DNA from: Chlorobiaceae bacterium
Lineage (GTDB): Bacteria > Bacteroidota > Chlorobiia > Chlorobiales > Chlorobiaceae
Direction: 5' to 3'
Assembly: GCA_013334485.1 (NCBI GenBank)
Contig: JAAXXL010000023.1
Location: forward strand, 1-36,400
DNA length: 36,400 nt
The notes under the pieces were generated by a model, which did no database searches, was not told the DNA's origin, and worked only from the letters and a program-made list of their open reading frames with translations. Below, in pieces: positions 6,223-15,126 of the stretch. The position numbers were made by a program, and so were the translations under genes. Positions within the stretch are counted from its first letter, which is position 1. Every line of letters starts with the position of its first letter.

Positions 6223-7305
6223 ATGAATGAAATTATTTCTGTTCTCTCCAGAGTGCTTCTCGCCTCGTGGAGTGTCCTGGTGGATTCAGCTCCCTTTGTG
6301 TTGCTCGGCTTTTTTATTGCCGGAGTGCTCAAGGCTTTTGTTCCCGACAATTTTATTGCGACCCATCTTGGGGGCGGAGGCGTCTCAAGCATATTCAAGG
6401 CTGCGGTATTCGGTATTCCCATTCCCCTGTGCAGTTGCGGAGTGCTTCCGGCAGCAGCAGGCTTGAAGAAACAGGGATCCGGGAAGGGGCCTGTTGCAGC
6501 TTTTCTTATTTCGACGCCGGAAACCGGGGTGGATTCCATTGCGGTCTCCTGGGCGCTACTCGATCCGCTGATGACGGTTATTCGCCCTGTTGTTGCCCTT
6601 TTTATGGCTGTTGCAACCGGTATTGCGGTTTCATTTTCCGAAAAGCATTCCGCCAAAACTGACGATTCTCCTGCCGCCGAACAGTTTGAGGAAAAAGCCT
6701 GCGCATCCTCATGCTGCTGCGGTCATAAACAGCAGGAAAAACTGACGGCTGCCGGAAAATTCAGGGAGGGTATGAGCTTTGCCTTTGGCGATCTGTTGAA
6801 AGATGTCGGGCTCTGGCTTTTGATCGGTATTCTGCTTTCAGGAATGATCTCTGTTTTTGTTTCAACGGAGATGGTAAGCCGATATTTGTCGAATGAATAT
6901 CTTTCGATGCTCGTGATGTTTATCGTTTCTGTGCCTCTCTACGTCTGTGCCACAGCTTCGACCCCGATTGTTGCGGCACTTGCCCTGAAGGGTATATCAC
7001 CGGGAGCAGCGATGGTGTTTCTCCTGGCAGGCCCGGCAACAAATGCAGCATCACTTCCGGTGATATTCAGAATACTTGGCAGAAAATCTGCTCTCATCTA
7101 TCTCGTGAGCATTGTCATCATCTCTCTCATTGGGGGTGTACTTGTTAATGACCTCTATGGCTATCTCGGCTACGATATCACGCATTGGGTCAGCAAAGAG
7201 TCTCACGAGGAGGCTGGCATTGTTTCCTCTGCTGCATCGGTTCTGCTTGTCATACTGATTGTAAAGTCATTGTTACCCGAAAAACGCATTCGCAATCCCC
7301 ATTAA
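6223..7305 (+). CDS. SO_0444-family Cu/Zn efflux permease (ArsP/DUF318-like)
   Basis: A 360-aa inner-membrane permease of the DUF318/ArsP superfamily, with about eight to ten hydrophobic segments in two halves. The signature PIPLCSCGVLPAAAGLKKQG followed by SGKGPVAAFLISTPETGVDS in the first half, and the matching PLYVCATASTPIVAALALKG with FLLAGPATNAAS in the second, place it in the group named after SO_0444. These are annotated as copper/zinc exporters. The linker between halves has a metal-binding-like cluster, KACASSCCCGHKQQ. It follows a CadC-like repressor and has its own operator, fitting metal-induced expression. The ATG at 6223 is chosen because the frame begins there with a membrane segment. 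Arsenical export is the main alternative, but the cysteine pattern and regulator favour a divalent or soft metal. Confidence 0.85.
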   Translation: MNEIISVLSRVLLASWSVLVDSAPFVLLGFFIAGVLKAFVPDNFIATHLGGGGVSSIFKAAVFGIPIPLCSCGVLPAAAGLKKQGSGKGPVAAFLISTPETGVDSIAVSWALLDPLMTVIRPVVALFMAVATGIAVSFSEKHSAKTDDSPAAEQFEEKACASSCCCGHKQQEKLTAAGKFREGMSFAFGDLLKDVGLWLLIGILLSGMISVFVSTEMVSRYLSNEYLSMLVMFIVSVPLYVCATASTPIVAALALKGISPGAAMVFLLAGPATNAASLPVIFRILGRKSALIYLVSIVIISLIGGVLVNDLYGYLGYDITHWVSKESHEEAGIVSSAASVLLVILIVKSLLPEKRIRNPH

Positions 7306-7347
7306 GAGTGTAATTCAGCATGTTTACGCTATATTGAGGATGCGTTT

Positions 7348-8013
7348 ATGTTTATGGATATGATAATTTTTATGATTCAGCCTATGAGTATTTTGTTCCG
7401 TTCAGTTGCAAGGATAGTGCTTCCTGCCGTTTTTGTTATCTCTTTTTCTACTTCCGCTTTTGCCATTGATGGTTCCCTGAATGAAAATGATGCAGAGATG
7501 CTTCAGGCTTCGCGTGGAGCAGGGCGGAGTTCACGGGTATCGCTTTCGGATGACGAAGCTCAGTTGTACCGCCTGATTATGGATTACCGCCGGAGTGAGG
7601 GGAAACCTGCGATTCCTGTTTCACCAAACCTTTCGCGTGTTGCCAGGCTGCATGTGCGTGACCTTGAGGCACATCCCCCTTCGGGCTCCTGCAATCTGCA
7701 CAGTTGGTCGGAATATGGGCCATGGAAGCCGGTCTGTTACAGTGGCGGAGAGAGCGTGCAGCGGATGTGGAGTAAACCGAGGGAGCTGACCTCCTATTCC
7801 GGAAATGGTTATGAAGTTGCTGCCTACACGAGCAGCGGCAGGATGTTTCCCGATCATGCGTTGTCGCTCTGGGAAGGATCGTCAGCGCATGATGCGGTAA
7901 TCACCAACTCCGGAAAGTGGGATCGGCTTCAGTGGAATGCGGTCGGGGTTGCCATCTCCGGCTCATATGCCGTTGTCTGGTTCGGAGAGGAGTCCGACAG
8001 ATCGGGCAGGTAA
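7348..8013 (+). CDS. Secreted CAP-domain (SCP-like) protein
   Basis: A 221-aa exported protein. A signal peptide (SVARIVLPAVFVISFSTSAFA) is followed by a CAP/SCP domain: EAQLYRLIMDYRRSEGKPAI, LSRVARLHVRDLEAHPPSG, then a cysteine-containing NLHSW segment, AVGVAISGSYAVVWFGE and conserved H and E residues of the CAP cavity. Bacterial CAP proteins are extracytoplasmic and of mostly unknown role. GAGG lies 8 nt before ATG 7348; the in-frame ATG at 7384 would give a cleaner signal peptide. The stop is 6 bp from the end of the convergent copper ATPase gene. No link to metal handling is visible beyond position. Confidence 0.82.
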   Translation: MFMDMIIFMIQPMSILFRSVARIVLPAVFVISFSTSAFAIDGSLNENDAEMLQASRGAGRSSRVSLSDDEAQLYRLIMDYRRSEGKPAIPVSPNLSRVARLHVRDLEAHPPSGSCNLHSWSEYGPWKPVCYSGGESVQRMWSKPRELTSYSGNGYEVAAYTSSGRMFPDHALSLWEGSSAHDAVITNSGKWDRLQWNAVGVAISGSYAVVWFGEESDRSGR

Positions 8014-8019
8014 GTGGAG

Positions 8020-10302
8020 TCACTTCAGTTTTTTTGCCTTCAGGCGCAGTGAGTTGCTCACAACCGAGACGCTGCTGCCAGCCATGGCAAGCCCTGAAAA
8101 TACCGGGTTGAGAAAGATGCCCCAGAAGGGGTAGAGCGCACCGGCGGCAAGCGGAATACCGATGATGTTGTAGATAAAGGCCCAGAAGAGGTTCTGGCGG
8201 ATAACCCTCATGGTTGCGCGCGAGAGGGTTATAGCCTGCGCAACCTTGTTGATATCCCCCTTAAGCAGGGTTATACCGGCTGACTCTATGGCAATATCGG
8301 TTCCCGTGGCCATGGCAATGCCAACATCTGCCTGTGCAAGGGCCGGAGCATCATTGATGCCGTCACCAGCCATGGCAACCTTTCTCCCTTCAGCCTGAAG
8401 CGCCCTGATTTTTGCCGCCTTTTCTGTTGGGAGCACCTCGGCAATCACCTCCAGAATACCGACCTGACCAGCCATGTAGTTTGCCGCAGCACGGTTGTCG
8501 CCAGTCAGCATGATGACCTTCAACCCCTTTTTATGCAGTGCCGATACGGCGGCCTTTGCCTCTGTTTTTACGGTGTCACTGAGGGCAATCAGCCCTTTGC
8601 AGATACCGTTCGCTTCAATAATAACGACGGTCTTTCCCTGTTGCTGAAGTCGTTTAACCTCCGCTATTCTGCTTTCAGTTTCAAGAGGCTTGCGGATGGT
8701 AACCGGCACTCCGGAAATAAGGGCCGAGACACCCATTCCCTCAAGCGCGTTAAAATTCTCAATGTCGCTGAGTGTGAGCTTCAGACTCTTTGCCTCGTCA
8801 AGAATAGCCTCAGCCAGAGGGTGCTCGGAGCGATTTTCAACACTGGCAGCGATTTGCAGCAGCGACTCTGGTGTTGACTCTTCAGAGAGCGGTGTGATAT
8901 CTGTGACTTTCGGGCTGCCGGTGGTAATGGTACCGGTTTTGTCAAACACAACAGTATCGACCGAACTGAGTTTTTCAAGACTTTGGGCGTTGCGGATAAG
9001 GATGCCGTACTCAGCCCCTTTGCCGATTCCGACGATGATTGCTGTCGGGGTTGCCAGCCCGAGCGCACAGGGGCAGGCGATCACCAGTATTCCGACAAGG
9101 CCGGAAATGGCGTAGGAGAGGGCGACTGAAAAACCGAGGTATGATGAGCCCACAGTGATCCAGATCAGGAAGGTTGCAGCCGCAATAATGAGCACTGCGG
9201 GCACAAAGACCCCTGCAATTTTATCGGCTATATCCTGAATGGGCGCTTTTGAACCCTGCGCCTCTTCAACCATCCTGATGATACGGGCGAGGACTGTGTC
9301 GGAGCCGACATTTGATGCCCTGAAGGTGAATGCCCCCTGTTTGTTGAAGGTGCCGCCGATTACAGGATCCCCGGCCTTTTTATCAACAGGAACGGACTCT
9401 CCGGTCACCATCGATTCATCAATTGCGGAGAAGCCTGCAATGATGATGCCGTCAACCGGGAGTATTGCTCCGGGCTTGATAATAACCGTGTCGCCTCTTT
9501 TGACCTCTTCTGCCGGAATCTCGATCTCTTTTCCCTCTCTCTCGACGAGGGCGGTTTTGGCCTGCAGGCCGATCAGCTTTTCAATAGCTTCACCGGTTTT
9601 CATCCTTGAGCGAGCCTCAAGGTATTTGCCGAGCAGAACAAAACCGATTACGACAATGGTAACGTCGAAGTAGGTGTAGTCCGGCACGCGCAGCAGCTCC
9701 CGAAGAGAGGGGATAAGCGTGATAAGCGCACTGTAAACGTATGCCGTGAGCGTGCCGATGCCGATGAGGGTGTCCATGCTTGCAGCACCGCTTCGTAAAA
9801 ACATGACAATACCGTGAAGGAATGGCGCGCCGATCCGGAATACAAACCAGGTGGCCAGAACCATGGAGATGATGTTGAACAGCTCCATCGGTATCGGCAG
9901 GTTTGGCAGAGTGTCAATAAACCTTGAGCCGATATCCCACATCATGAGTATAAAGACAAGCAGGGCTATCGGCAGGGCAAACTGCACCTTTGCTTTTTGT
10001 TCAAGAAGCTCGTGCAGCTTCTCCTCCTTGAGGCGGATGGCTCCTGAAGCTGCGTTTTTCAGCGGTTCGCTTGCGCTTGCTGCTCCCTGTTCGTCAGCAA
10101 TGGCGTAGCCGTACTTGCTGACGGCTTCGTTCAGTGCTTCAAGTGGAAGGCTTTCATGGTCGAATGCAATGGTAACCTTCTCTGTAGCAAGATTGACATG
10201 GGCCTGGGTTATACCCTCAACCTTGGAGAGCTTTTTTGTGATGATTGCTGCACAGCTTGCGCAGTGCATCCCTTTCACGTTGTATGTACCTGTCGTCGTC
10301 AT
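8020..10302 (-). CDS. copA: Copper-translocating P1B-type ATPase
   Basis: A 760-aa ATP-driven Cu(+) exporter of the inner membrane. There is an N-terminal HMA metal-binding domain with GMHCASC (C14, C17), then membrane helices. The actuator domain has TGES. The ion channel motif CPCALGLATP starts near residue 410 and the phosphorylation site DKTGT at D454. The ATP-binding region has HP (SEHPLAEAIL) and GDGINDAPALAQADVG. The last helices contain YN (FIYNIIGIPLAAG) and MAGSS, which are Cu(+)-specific ligands of the P1B-1 group. It is the last gene of a three-gene minus-strand operon. Its ATG overlaps the stop of the DUF305 gene by 4 bp, so translation is coupled. Confidence 0.95.
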   Translation of the reverse strand: MTTTGTYNVKGMHCASCAAIITKKLSKVEGITQAHVNLATEKVTIAFDHESLPLEALNEAVSKYGYAIADEQGAASASEPLKNAASGAIRLKEEKLHELLEQKAKVQFALPIALLVFILMMWDIGSRFIDTLPNLPIPMELFNIISMVLATWFVFRIGAPFLHGIVMFLRSGAASMDTLIGIGTLTAYVYSALITLIPSLRELLRVPDYTYFDVTIVVIGFVLLGKYLEARSRMKTGEAIEKLIGLQAKTALVEREGKEIEIPAEEVKRGDTVIIKPGAILPVDGIIIAGFSAIDESMVTGESVPVDKKAGDPVIGGTFNKQGAFTFRASNVGSDTVLARIIRMVEEAQGSKAPIQDIADKIAGVFVPAVLIIAAATFLIWITVGSSYLGFSVALSYAISGLVGILVIACPCALGLATPTAIIVGIGKGAEYGILIRNAQSLEKLSSVDTVVFDKTGTITTGSPKVTDITPLSEESTPESLLQIAASVENRSEHPLAEAILDEAKSLKLTLSDIENFNALEGMGVSALISGVPVTIRKPLETESRIAEVKRLQQQGKTVVIIEANGICKGLIALSDTVKTEAKAAVSALHKKGLKVIMLTGDNRAAANYMAGQVGILEVIAEVLPTEKAAKIRALQAEGRKVAMAGDGINDAPALAQADVGIAMATGTDIAIESAGITLLKGDINKVAQAITLSRATMRVIRQNLFWAFIYNIIGIPLAAGALYPFWGIFLNPVFSGLAMAGSSVSVVSNSLRLKAKKLK

Positions 10303-10919
10303 AGGTAGGGATTTGTATCAATAACGTTATACCACACTTTTCTCCACTCCCTGAGCATACCAAGCCCGCCCTTAAGAAAGAGCTCCACTGCATCGGCATT
10401 GTCGAGCACTTCGCTCCGGCTCGACTTCAGGCGAATTTCCCTGGTCATCCGGACTCCGTTTTCATGATGAGCTATCAGCGCATTAAGAAAGCGCAGATCA
10501 AGTTTGTCGTCGCTGCTGCCGAGGTTTGCTACCTGGGGGTCCCTGACTCTTCTCAGGTCGCCATACCACTCCTTTTTCCATTTGTAGAGCTCGGCAATGG
10601 CCACAGGCTCGTTTTTGAGGATCTCCCGGCTCAGTGTTTTGATTTCAGTACGTTTGCTTATGGCTGCCTTTTCGGCAAGCAGCATTGCTCCCCGGTGGTG
10701 GGCAATCATGCCGTCAAGATAACGCAGGTCAACCCATTTGTCCGGTTGGCCCAGATCCATGCTGTTTTTGTCATACATGGAAAGAGAGTACTGCGGAGTG
10801 AGCCAGTATCCTGCACCGATGCCGATTATCGCCGTGACAATAGAGAGTGCCACAGCCAGGGAGAGAGAGATGTTTTTCATTGTTTTTTCATGGAAAAGAT
10901 TGAAGTCATTACTTGACAT
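10299..10919 (-). CDS. Membrane-anchored DUF305 protein, probable copper-binding
   Basis: About 206 aa. One N-terminal membrane segment (ISLSLAVALSIVTAIIGIGA) anchors a periplasmic DUF305 four-helix domain in which the hallmark appears twice: DLRYLDGMIAHHRGAMLLAE and DLRFLNALIAHHENGVRM. The HH pairs and methionines suggest metal binding; the cyanobacterial CopM protein, which binds periplasmic copper, belongs to this family. The gene lies between two copper genes with overlaps at both ends. The ATG at 10919 has AAGGGG 8 nt upstream and overlaps the previous gene by 11 bp. A second ATG at 10880 lacks a ribosome site but would begin nearer the membrane segment. A role as copper chaperone or store for the exporter is inferred. 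Confidence 0.85.
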   Translation of the reverse strand: MSSNDFNLFHEKTMKNISLSLAVALSIVTAIIGIGAGYWLTPQYSLSMYDKNSMDLGQPDKWVDLRYLDGMIAHHRGAMLLAEKAAISKRTEIKTLSREILKNEPVAIAELYKWKKEWYGDLRRVRDPQVANLGSSDDKLDLRFLNALIAHHENGVRMTREIRLKSSRSEVLDNADAVELFLKGGLGMLREWRKVWYNVIDTNPYL

Positions 10920-12291
10920 TGATAACGCCCCTTGGCACTCCCATGGCGCAGGTGATTTTATAGCTGCCCGGTTTTTTTGCTGTGAACTCCATAATAACCG
11001 GTTTTCCCTTAACCAGTGACTGTGGTTTCTCGTAGAGACCGGGAATCATGATAGTGCTCATGCATCCGGTGCCAGTATCGCGAGAGTCAACAACCATTCG
11101 TACTTTCTGGCCTGTTTTGACCTGGAAGGTTGAGGGAGTAATATCCTCTGCATTGGTATAGATGGTTTTGACAAGTGCAGCATTGCCCTCAGCGGCAGTT
11201 TGTTCTCTCTGGTTTGTTACAGCGGCAACGGCAACGCTCTCTGATGTTCCGGCTCCGGAACTTCCCGCCAGGGAGAACCGGCCGGTGAGATCGAAGCGGT
11301 CATTCATGTTATAGAGCGAAAAGAGGATGATAAGCATTCCGGCAGTTTTCATATAGAGTCTGGATGTTTGGGGGTTGCTTCCGAGTTTTGTGCTTGAAAA
11401 ACCGATGATGAAGAGCGGGAGTGTTGTGCCGAGTACAAAAAAAAGCATGATGAGCATTCCCGCCGATGCAGAGCCGGAGAGTATTGCTGCACCTTCCGCT
11501 GCCATGGTAAAACCGCATGGTACAAGTATGGTCATGACTCCGGCACCTGCGGCCTGCAGTGGAGAAGCGTTTCTTTTTCCGGATAGTGATGAGGGGCGAC
11601 CTGCTTTTTTCGGCAGTGCAATGCTGAAGCGGTTAAAGAAGGTGATGCCGAGCATCTGCAGCGCCGGAATGATCATAAACAGTGAAATGGTTACGATCAT
11701 AAATGATGTAAAAGCCGGGGAGAGACGGATGGTTTCGCCAACAAGCCCGAGCAGGGCACCGAAGAGTGCATAGGTTGCAATACGCCCGATATTGAAAAAC
11801 AGATGGGGTTCCATTTTGTGAAGGAGTGATGCATCTTCCTTGTATCTGCTCATCCATTGCGATGAGAGTGAGAGAAGCACTCCGCTGACAAGTGCGGCGC
11901 AGCTTGAAAGTCCGGCAAGGAGCCCGAAAAGAAAGAGTGTGCCGAGGGAGCTTGCACTGTCAATTGCCGGGATGCTGTGCAGGCCTGAATAGGAGAGTGT
12001 TGAAACAAATCCCGTCACGATGAGAGCTATAGCAGCGGCTTTCAGCAGATCATCAACACTGTTTTTTTGTGCGGGAGTGTCAGAAAAGGTATAGGCCGCA
12101 TTTGAAAAGAGAGCGTTCAGCTCCCGGACTGATATGTCGTCGCCGATGTAGCTTACACTTACCGTTCCTTTCGCCATCGACGCTTCGGCCTCACTCACTT
12201 TTCCTGACTCAAGCAGTGTCTCTTCAATAATCTCTTTACACGCCGGGCAGTACATGTCTTTGACTGTATAGGTGTGGTGTTTTATAATCAT
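10909..12291 (-). CDS. HMA - TauE/SafE-like membrane domain - cupredoxin fusion protein
   Basis: About 460 aa from the ATG at 12291, where the metal-binding domain begins (TYTVKDMYCPAC, C15 and C18); an upstream in-frame ATG at 12459 lies inside the palindromic site. After the HMA domain (~1-70) come six or more membrane segments of the COG2836 TauE/SafE type (LFLFGLLAGLSSCAALVSGV, VMTILVPCGFTMAAEGA). Both contain cysteines in membrane segments that could carry metal. The C-terminus (~370-460) is a cupredoxin-like domain with GTGCMSTIMIPG and a final CAMGVPRG loop of copper-ligand type. Similar fusions accompany CopA or cytochrome oxidase assembly genes, so copper movement across the membrane is the best inference. 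It is the first gene of the copper operon. Confidence 0.85.
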   Translation of the reverse strand: MIIKHHTYTVKDMYCPACKEIIEETLLESGKVSEAEASMAKGTVSVSYIGDDISVRELNALFSNAAYTFSDTPAQKNSVDDLLKAAAIALIVTGFVSTLSYSGLHSIPAIDSASSLGTLFLFGLLAGLSSCAALVSGVLLSLSSQWMSRYKEDASLLHKMEPHLFFNIGRIATYALFGALLGLVGETIRLSPAFTSFMIVTISLFMIIPALQMLGITFFNRFSIALPKKAGRPSSLSGKRNASPLQAAGAGVMTILVPCGFTMAAEGAAILSGSASAGMLIMLFFVLGTTLPLFIIGFSSTKLGSNPQTSRLYMKTAGMLIILFSLYNMNDRFDLTGRFSLAGSSGAGTSESVAVAAVTNQREQTAAEGNAALVKTIYTNAEDITPSTFQVKTGQKVRMVVDSRDTGTGCMSTIMIPGLYEKPQSLVKGKPVIMEFTAKKPGSYKITCAMGVPRGVINVK

Positions 12292-12387
12292 GACCAAGGT
12301 TTCTGAATTTATATGTAGTACCCGTAATGATTGTTTAAAGGTTTCATGGTCGGTTTCATTGTCGGGTACCTTCAACTGCATATAGAA

Positions 12388-12405
12388 TAACAGATATCGT
12401 GCCAA
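12388..12405 (-). promoter_or_regulatory. Candidate sigma-54 promoter of the copper operon
   Basis: On the minus strand the sequence reads TTGGCACGATATCTGTTA. The -24 box TTGGCACG is a full match to the sigma-54 consensus. The -12 box reads CTGT against TTGC, keeping the central TG at correct spacing. The predicted start lies about 85-90 nt before the ATG at 12291. The upstream neighbour is an NtrC-type activator, as sigma-54 promoters require. Confidence 0.5.
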
Positions 12406-12456
12406 ACCCGGAGAGGCCTGTTTTTTGCGGGAAGGCGTTTTGTGTAACGTTAAAGG

Positions 12457-12497
12457 CATGGAGAATATTCTACACTTCGGGTTGAATATTCTCCATG
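12457..12497. promoter_or_regulatory. Paired GAATATTC palindromes, probable enhancer site
   Basis: CATGGAGAATATTC (12457-12470) and GAATATTCTCCATG (12484-12497) are 14-bp perfect inverted arms around a 13-nt spacer. Each arm contains its own 8-bp palindrome GAATATTC. The two palindrome centres are 21 bp apart, two helical turns, so two dimers would bind the same face. The site lies about 100 bp upstream of the predicted sigma-54 start, the normal place for NtrC-family activators. There is no T-run after it on the minus strand, which argues against a terminator. Confidence 0.6.
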
Positions 12498-12557
12498 TGA
12501 CTGACGGGAAGGGAGGTCGAAACTGAAGGGTTGAACGCCCCGGAATTTTGAATCCAG

Positions 12558-13913
12558 CTATTTCCCTGGCTGTTCTATACCATACTTTTCAATCCGGTAG
12601 ATTAGGGTGTGGCGGGGAATTCTGAGAAATCGGGCGGCGGCGGTCTGGTTCCATGCGTTGCGTTCGAGTGCCTCAACCACAATTTCTCTCTCCAGTTGCT
12701 CAAGCGAGTATCCCTCTTGCGGCAGCCGGATGATGGTGCTTTCCTTTTTTTTCTCCTTGCGGAATTTGGCGGGCAGTTCATCCACGGTTATGGTGTCGCT
12801 GTTTCGCATGATCAGGAGGCGCTCGACGGTGTTTTCAAGCTCCCGCACATTTCCCGGCCAGTTGTACATCTTCAGCAATTCAAGCGTGCCCTTTTCAAAG
12901 GAGACCGCTTCTCCTCCATGTTTTGAAGTGAAATAGCGGACAAGAAGCTGAATATCCTCCCTGCGTTCGCGCAGAGGCGGGAGATGGAGAGGGATGACGG
13001 CGAGCCGGTAGTAGAGATCTTCACGGAAGGTACCTTCCTCCATAGCCCGGTCGATATCAAGGTTGGTGGCTGATATGACCCGGACGTCAAGTTTTTCAAC
13101 CTTTGTGCCCCCAACCGGTTCAACCTCTTTTTCCTGCAGTGCCCTGAGGAGTTTCGGTTGCAGTTCAAGCGCGAGTTCGCCAACCTCGTCAAGGAAGATG
13201 GTTCCGCCGTTGGCAAGCTGGAATTTTCCGGCTTTATCCTTTATCGCTCCGGTAAATGCGCCTCTCGTATGGCCGAAAAGCTCACTCTCAAGGAGGTCAC
13301 GGGGAATGGCGGCACAGTTTATGGCAATAAAAGGCCCGTCACAGCGTGAACTGGCGGCATGCAGGGAGCGGGCGACCAGTTCTTTGCCCGTTCCGGATTC
13401 ACCGGTTATGAGAACTGAAGCCTCAGTGTCGGCTACCTTGCGGATCACCGCAAAGAGATTTTCCATCTCTTTTGAAGAACCGATAATGGTACGGAAATCT
13501 GCTCTGTCGGAGAGTACCAGTTTGAGTCGCTTGTTCTCCTCCGCCAGACCGGAGAACTGCAATGCTTTTTTGACCGTAAGGCGGAGCGCATCGCGGTTGA
13601 AGGGTTTGGTGATATAGTCATAGGCTCCAGCCTTCATTGCTTCGACGGCGGCATCCACACTGCCGAAGGCGGTTATGATAATCACCAGCGTTTCCGGAGA
13701 GCGTTCCCGGACGCTTTTGAGCACCTTCATGCCATCCATTCCGGTCATTTTCATGTCGGTGATGACCAGGTCCGGCCCGAAGGGTTCAAGGCGCATCAGA
13801 CCCTCCTCTCCCGAGGTGGCGGTCTCGACCTCATACCCCTCTTCCTGCAGGTTATATTCAAGGACTCTGCGGAGGGATGTATCGTCGTCAATGACAAGGA
13901 TTTTTGCTTTCAC
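12558..13913 (-). CDS. Sigma-54-dependent response regulator (NtrC/ZraR type)
   Basis: A 451-aa transcriptional activator. Its receiver domain (1-~120) has the acidic pocket DDD at 9-11, phospho-acceptor D53 (LVITDMKM) and K103 in ITKPF. The AAA+ domain has Walker A GESGTGKE at 171-178 and the sigma-54 contact loop GAFTGA at 218-223. The Walker B segment reads GGTIFLDEVGEL, and RDLYYRLAVIPLHLPPLRER follows. The C-terminus is a Fis-type helix-turn-helix (NAWNQTAAARFLRIPRHTLI). Its ATG overlaps the histidine kinase stop by 4 bp. The next gene in the same direction is the copper operon, so it probably activates that operon through the paired palindromes at 12457-12497. Confidence 0.93.
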   Translation of the reverse strand: MKAKILVIDDDTSLRRVLEYNLQEEGYEVETATSGEEGLMRLEPFGPDLVITDMKMTGMDGMKVLKSVRERSPETLVIIITAFGSVDAAVEAMKAGAYDYITKPFNRDALRLTVKKALQFSGLAEENKRLKLVLSDRADFRTIIGSSKEMENLFAVIRKVADTEASVLITGESGTGKELVARSLHAASSRCDGPFIAINCAAIPRDLLESELFGHTRGAFTGAIKDKAGKFQLANGGTIFLDEVGELALELQPKLLRALQEKEVEPVGGTKVEKLDVRVISATNLDIDRAMEEGTFREDLYYRLAVIPLHLPPLRERREDIQLLVRYFTSKHGGEAVSFEKGTLELLKMYNWPGNVRELENTVERLLIMRNSDTITVDELPAKFRKEKKKESTIIRLPQEGYSLEQLEREIVVEALERNAWNQTAAARFLRIPRHTLIYRIEKYGIEQPGK

Positions 13914-15028
13914 GCGGCTTCTCCCGGATCTGAATGGTGCAGAGGAAGTTTGATGGTGACGGTTGTGCCGTTTCCCGCTTCACTCTCCACCTTCAGCACT
14001 CCTTTATGGTTTTCAATGATATTTTTCGTGATGGCCAGACCCAGCCCGGTTCCGTCCGGTTTGGTAGTAAAGAATGGTTCAAAAATACGGTCAAGAGCAG
14101 CTTTTTCAATGCCCGGTCCGCTGTCGCGGAAACGGATTTCGCAGAAAGCGTGTCGATCGAGGGCTGTTGAGATGGTGACGCGCCCTCCCTCCGGCGTTGC
14201 CTGTAGCGCATTGATTATGATGTTCAGGAATGCCTGGCGGAGCTTCTCGCTGTCGGCCATAATTTCGATTACAGAAGGCTGTGGTTGGAGCAGCAGGGCA
14301 ACCTGCCGTTTCCGGGCATCGTTCATCACCAGTGTTACGATTGTCTCCAGTTCATCTTGCACCCGGCAGTGCTTCATTGCCATCGGCTGCTGGCGTGCCA
14401 TGTGCAGAAACTCCTCTACAACCCGGTTCAGCCGCTCGGTCTCCCTGATCTGTATCTCTATGAACTCATGCCTGGGGTTGCCGGGGAGGTAGTCGTCCCT
14501 GAGGATTTCGGCGGTTCCCCGGATCGAGCTGAGCGGGTTGCGGATCTCGTGCGCAAGGACTGCCGCCATCTCTCCAAGGGTAGAGAGCTTCTCTGCCTGC
14601 CGCAACTGCTCTTCAATGATAAGGGTCTCTTCGGATTGCTGCTGAAGTTTTTGGTAGGACTCCGTCAACTCCCGGCTGCTTTTCTGCAGCTCTGCGGTTC
14701 GCTCCCGCTCCCGTTGCGACAGCATTCCGGTAACGGTACCGACCGTATTGTAGAGCAGTATCTCAAGGTATTTCTCCATCTCCATGCCAGGGTGAGCGCC
14801 CCACTGGTAGAGGATATGAGGGGCATAGAGGATGCTGACGAAGAGTGAACAGATGATACCGCCCCGGAAGCCGAACCAGAGCCCCGAAAGGATGATCGGC
14901 AGATAGTAGAGCCGCTGGAAGATGTCGTGAAGATAGGGGAGCTGGAGCGGCGTCAGGTAGTGCAGTAAACTGATGCCGATGACCGATGCTGCCAGTGAGA
15001 GCGTCCGGATGCGTGTTGCTGTTTCCAT
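13910..15028 (-). CDS. Membrane sensor histidine kinase
   Basis: A 372-aa partner of the regulator that follows it. The N-terminus has about three to four hydrophobic segments (roughly residues 9-25, 40-72 and 85-103) with only short loops, so it lacks a large periplasmic sensor. A coiled coil (~105-145) leads to the HisKA domain with phospho-acceptor H160 in LAHEIRNPLSSIRGTAEIL. The HATPase domain has the N box (AFLNIIINALQATPEGG), G1 (DSGPGI), F box (IFEPFFTTKPDGTGLGLAI) and G2. It is the first gene of the two-gene signalling operon. Metal or envelope signals are plausible from the neighbourhood; no metal ligand cluster is visible in the loops. Confidence 0.9.
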   Translation of the reverse strand: METATRIRTLSLAASVIGISLLHYLTPLQLPYLHDIFQRLYYLPIILSGLWFGFRGGIICSLFVSILYAPHILYQWGAHPGMEMEKYLEILLYNTVGTVTGMLSQRERERTAELQKSSRELTESYQKLQQQSEETLIIEEQLRQAEKLSTLGEMAAVLAHEIRNPLSSIRGTAEILRDDYLPGNPRHEFIEIQIRETERLNRVVEEFLHMARQQPMAMKHCRVQDELETIVTLVMNDARKRQVALLLQPQPSVIEIMADSEKLRQAFLNIIINALQATPEGGRVTISTALDRHAFCEIRFRDSGPGIEKAALDRIFEPFFTTKPDGTGLGLAITKNIIENHKGVLKVESEAGNGTTVTIKLPLHHSDPGEAA

Positions 15029-15126
15029 GTGTTCCGCCCCTGTGCGCTTTGTCCGTAGTTTAGTAGAGGCTCAATGTCAGGGAGAGGACGGATTGCTGGT
15101 CTGAAAGTGGTTGCTCATAACATGTA

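Noticed and set aside
12291-12459. Longer N-terminus for the HMA-TauE fusion
   Set aside because: The extra 56 residues are basic and low in similarity, and their coding DNA contains the candidate sigma-54 promoter and starts in the palindromic site; the metal-binding domain begins right after ATG 12291.
12457-12497. Terminator of the response-regulator gene
   Set aside because: No T-run follows on the minus strand, and the arms are themselves palindromes at helical spacing, which suits protein binding better.
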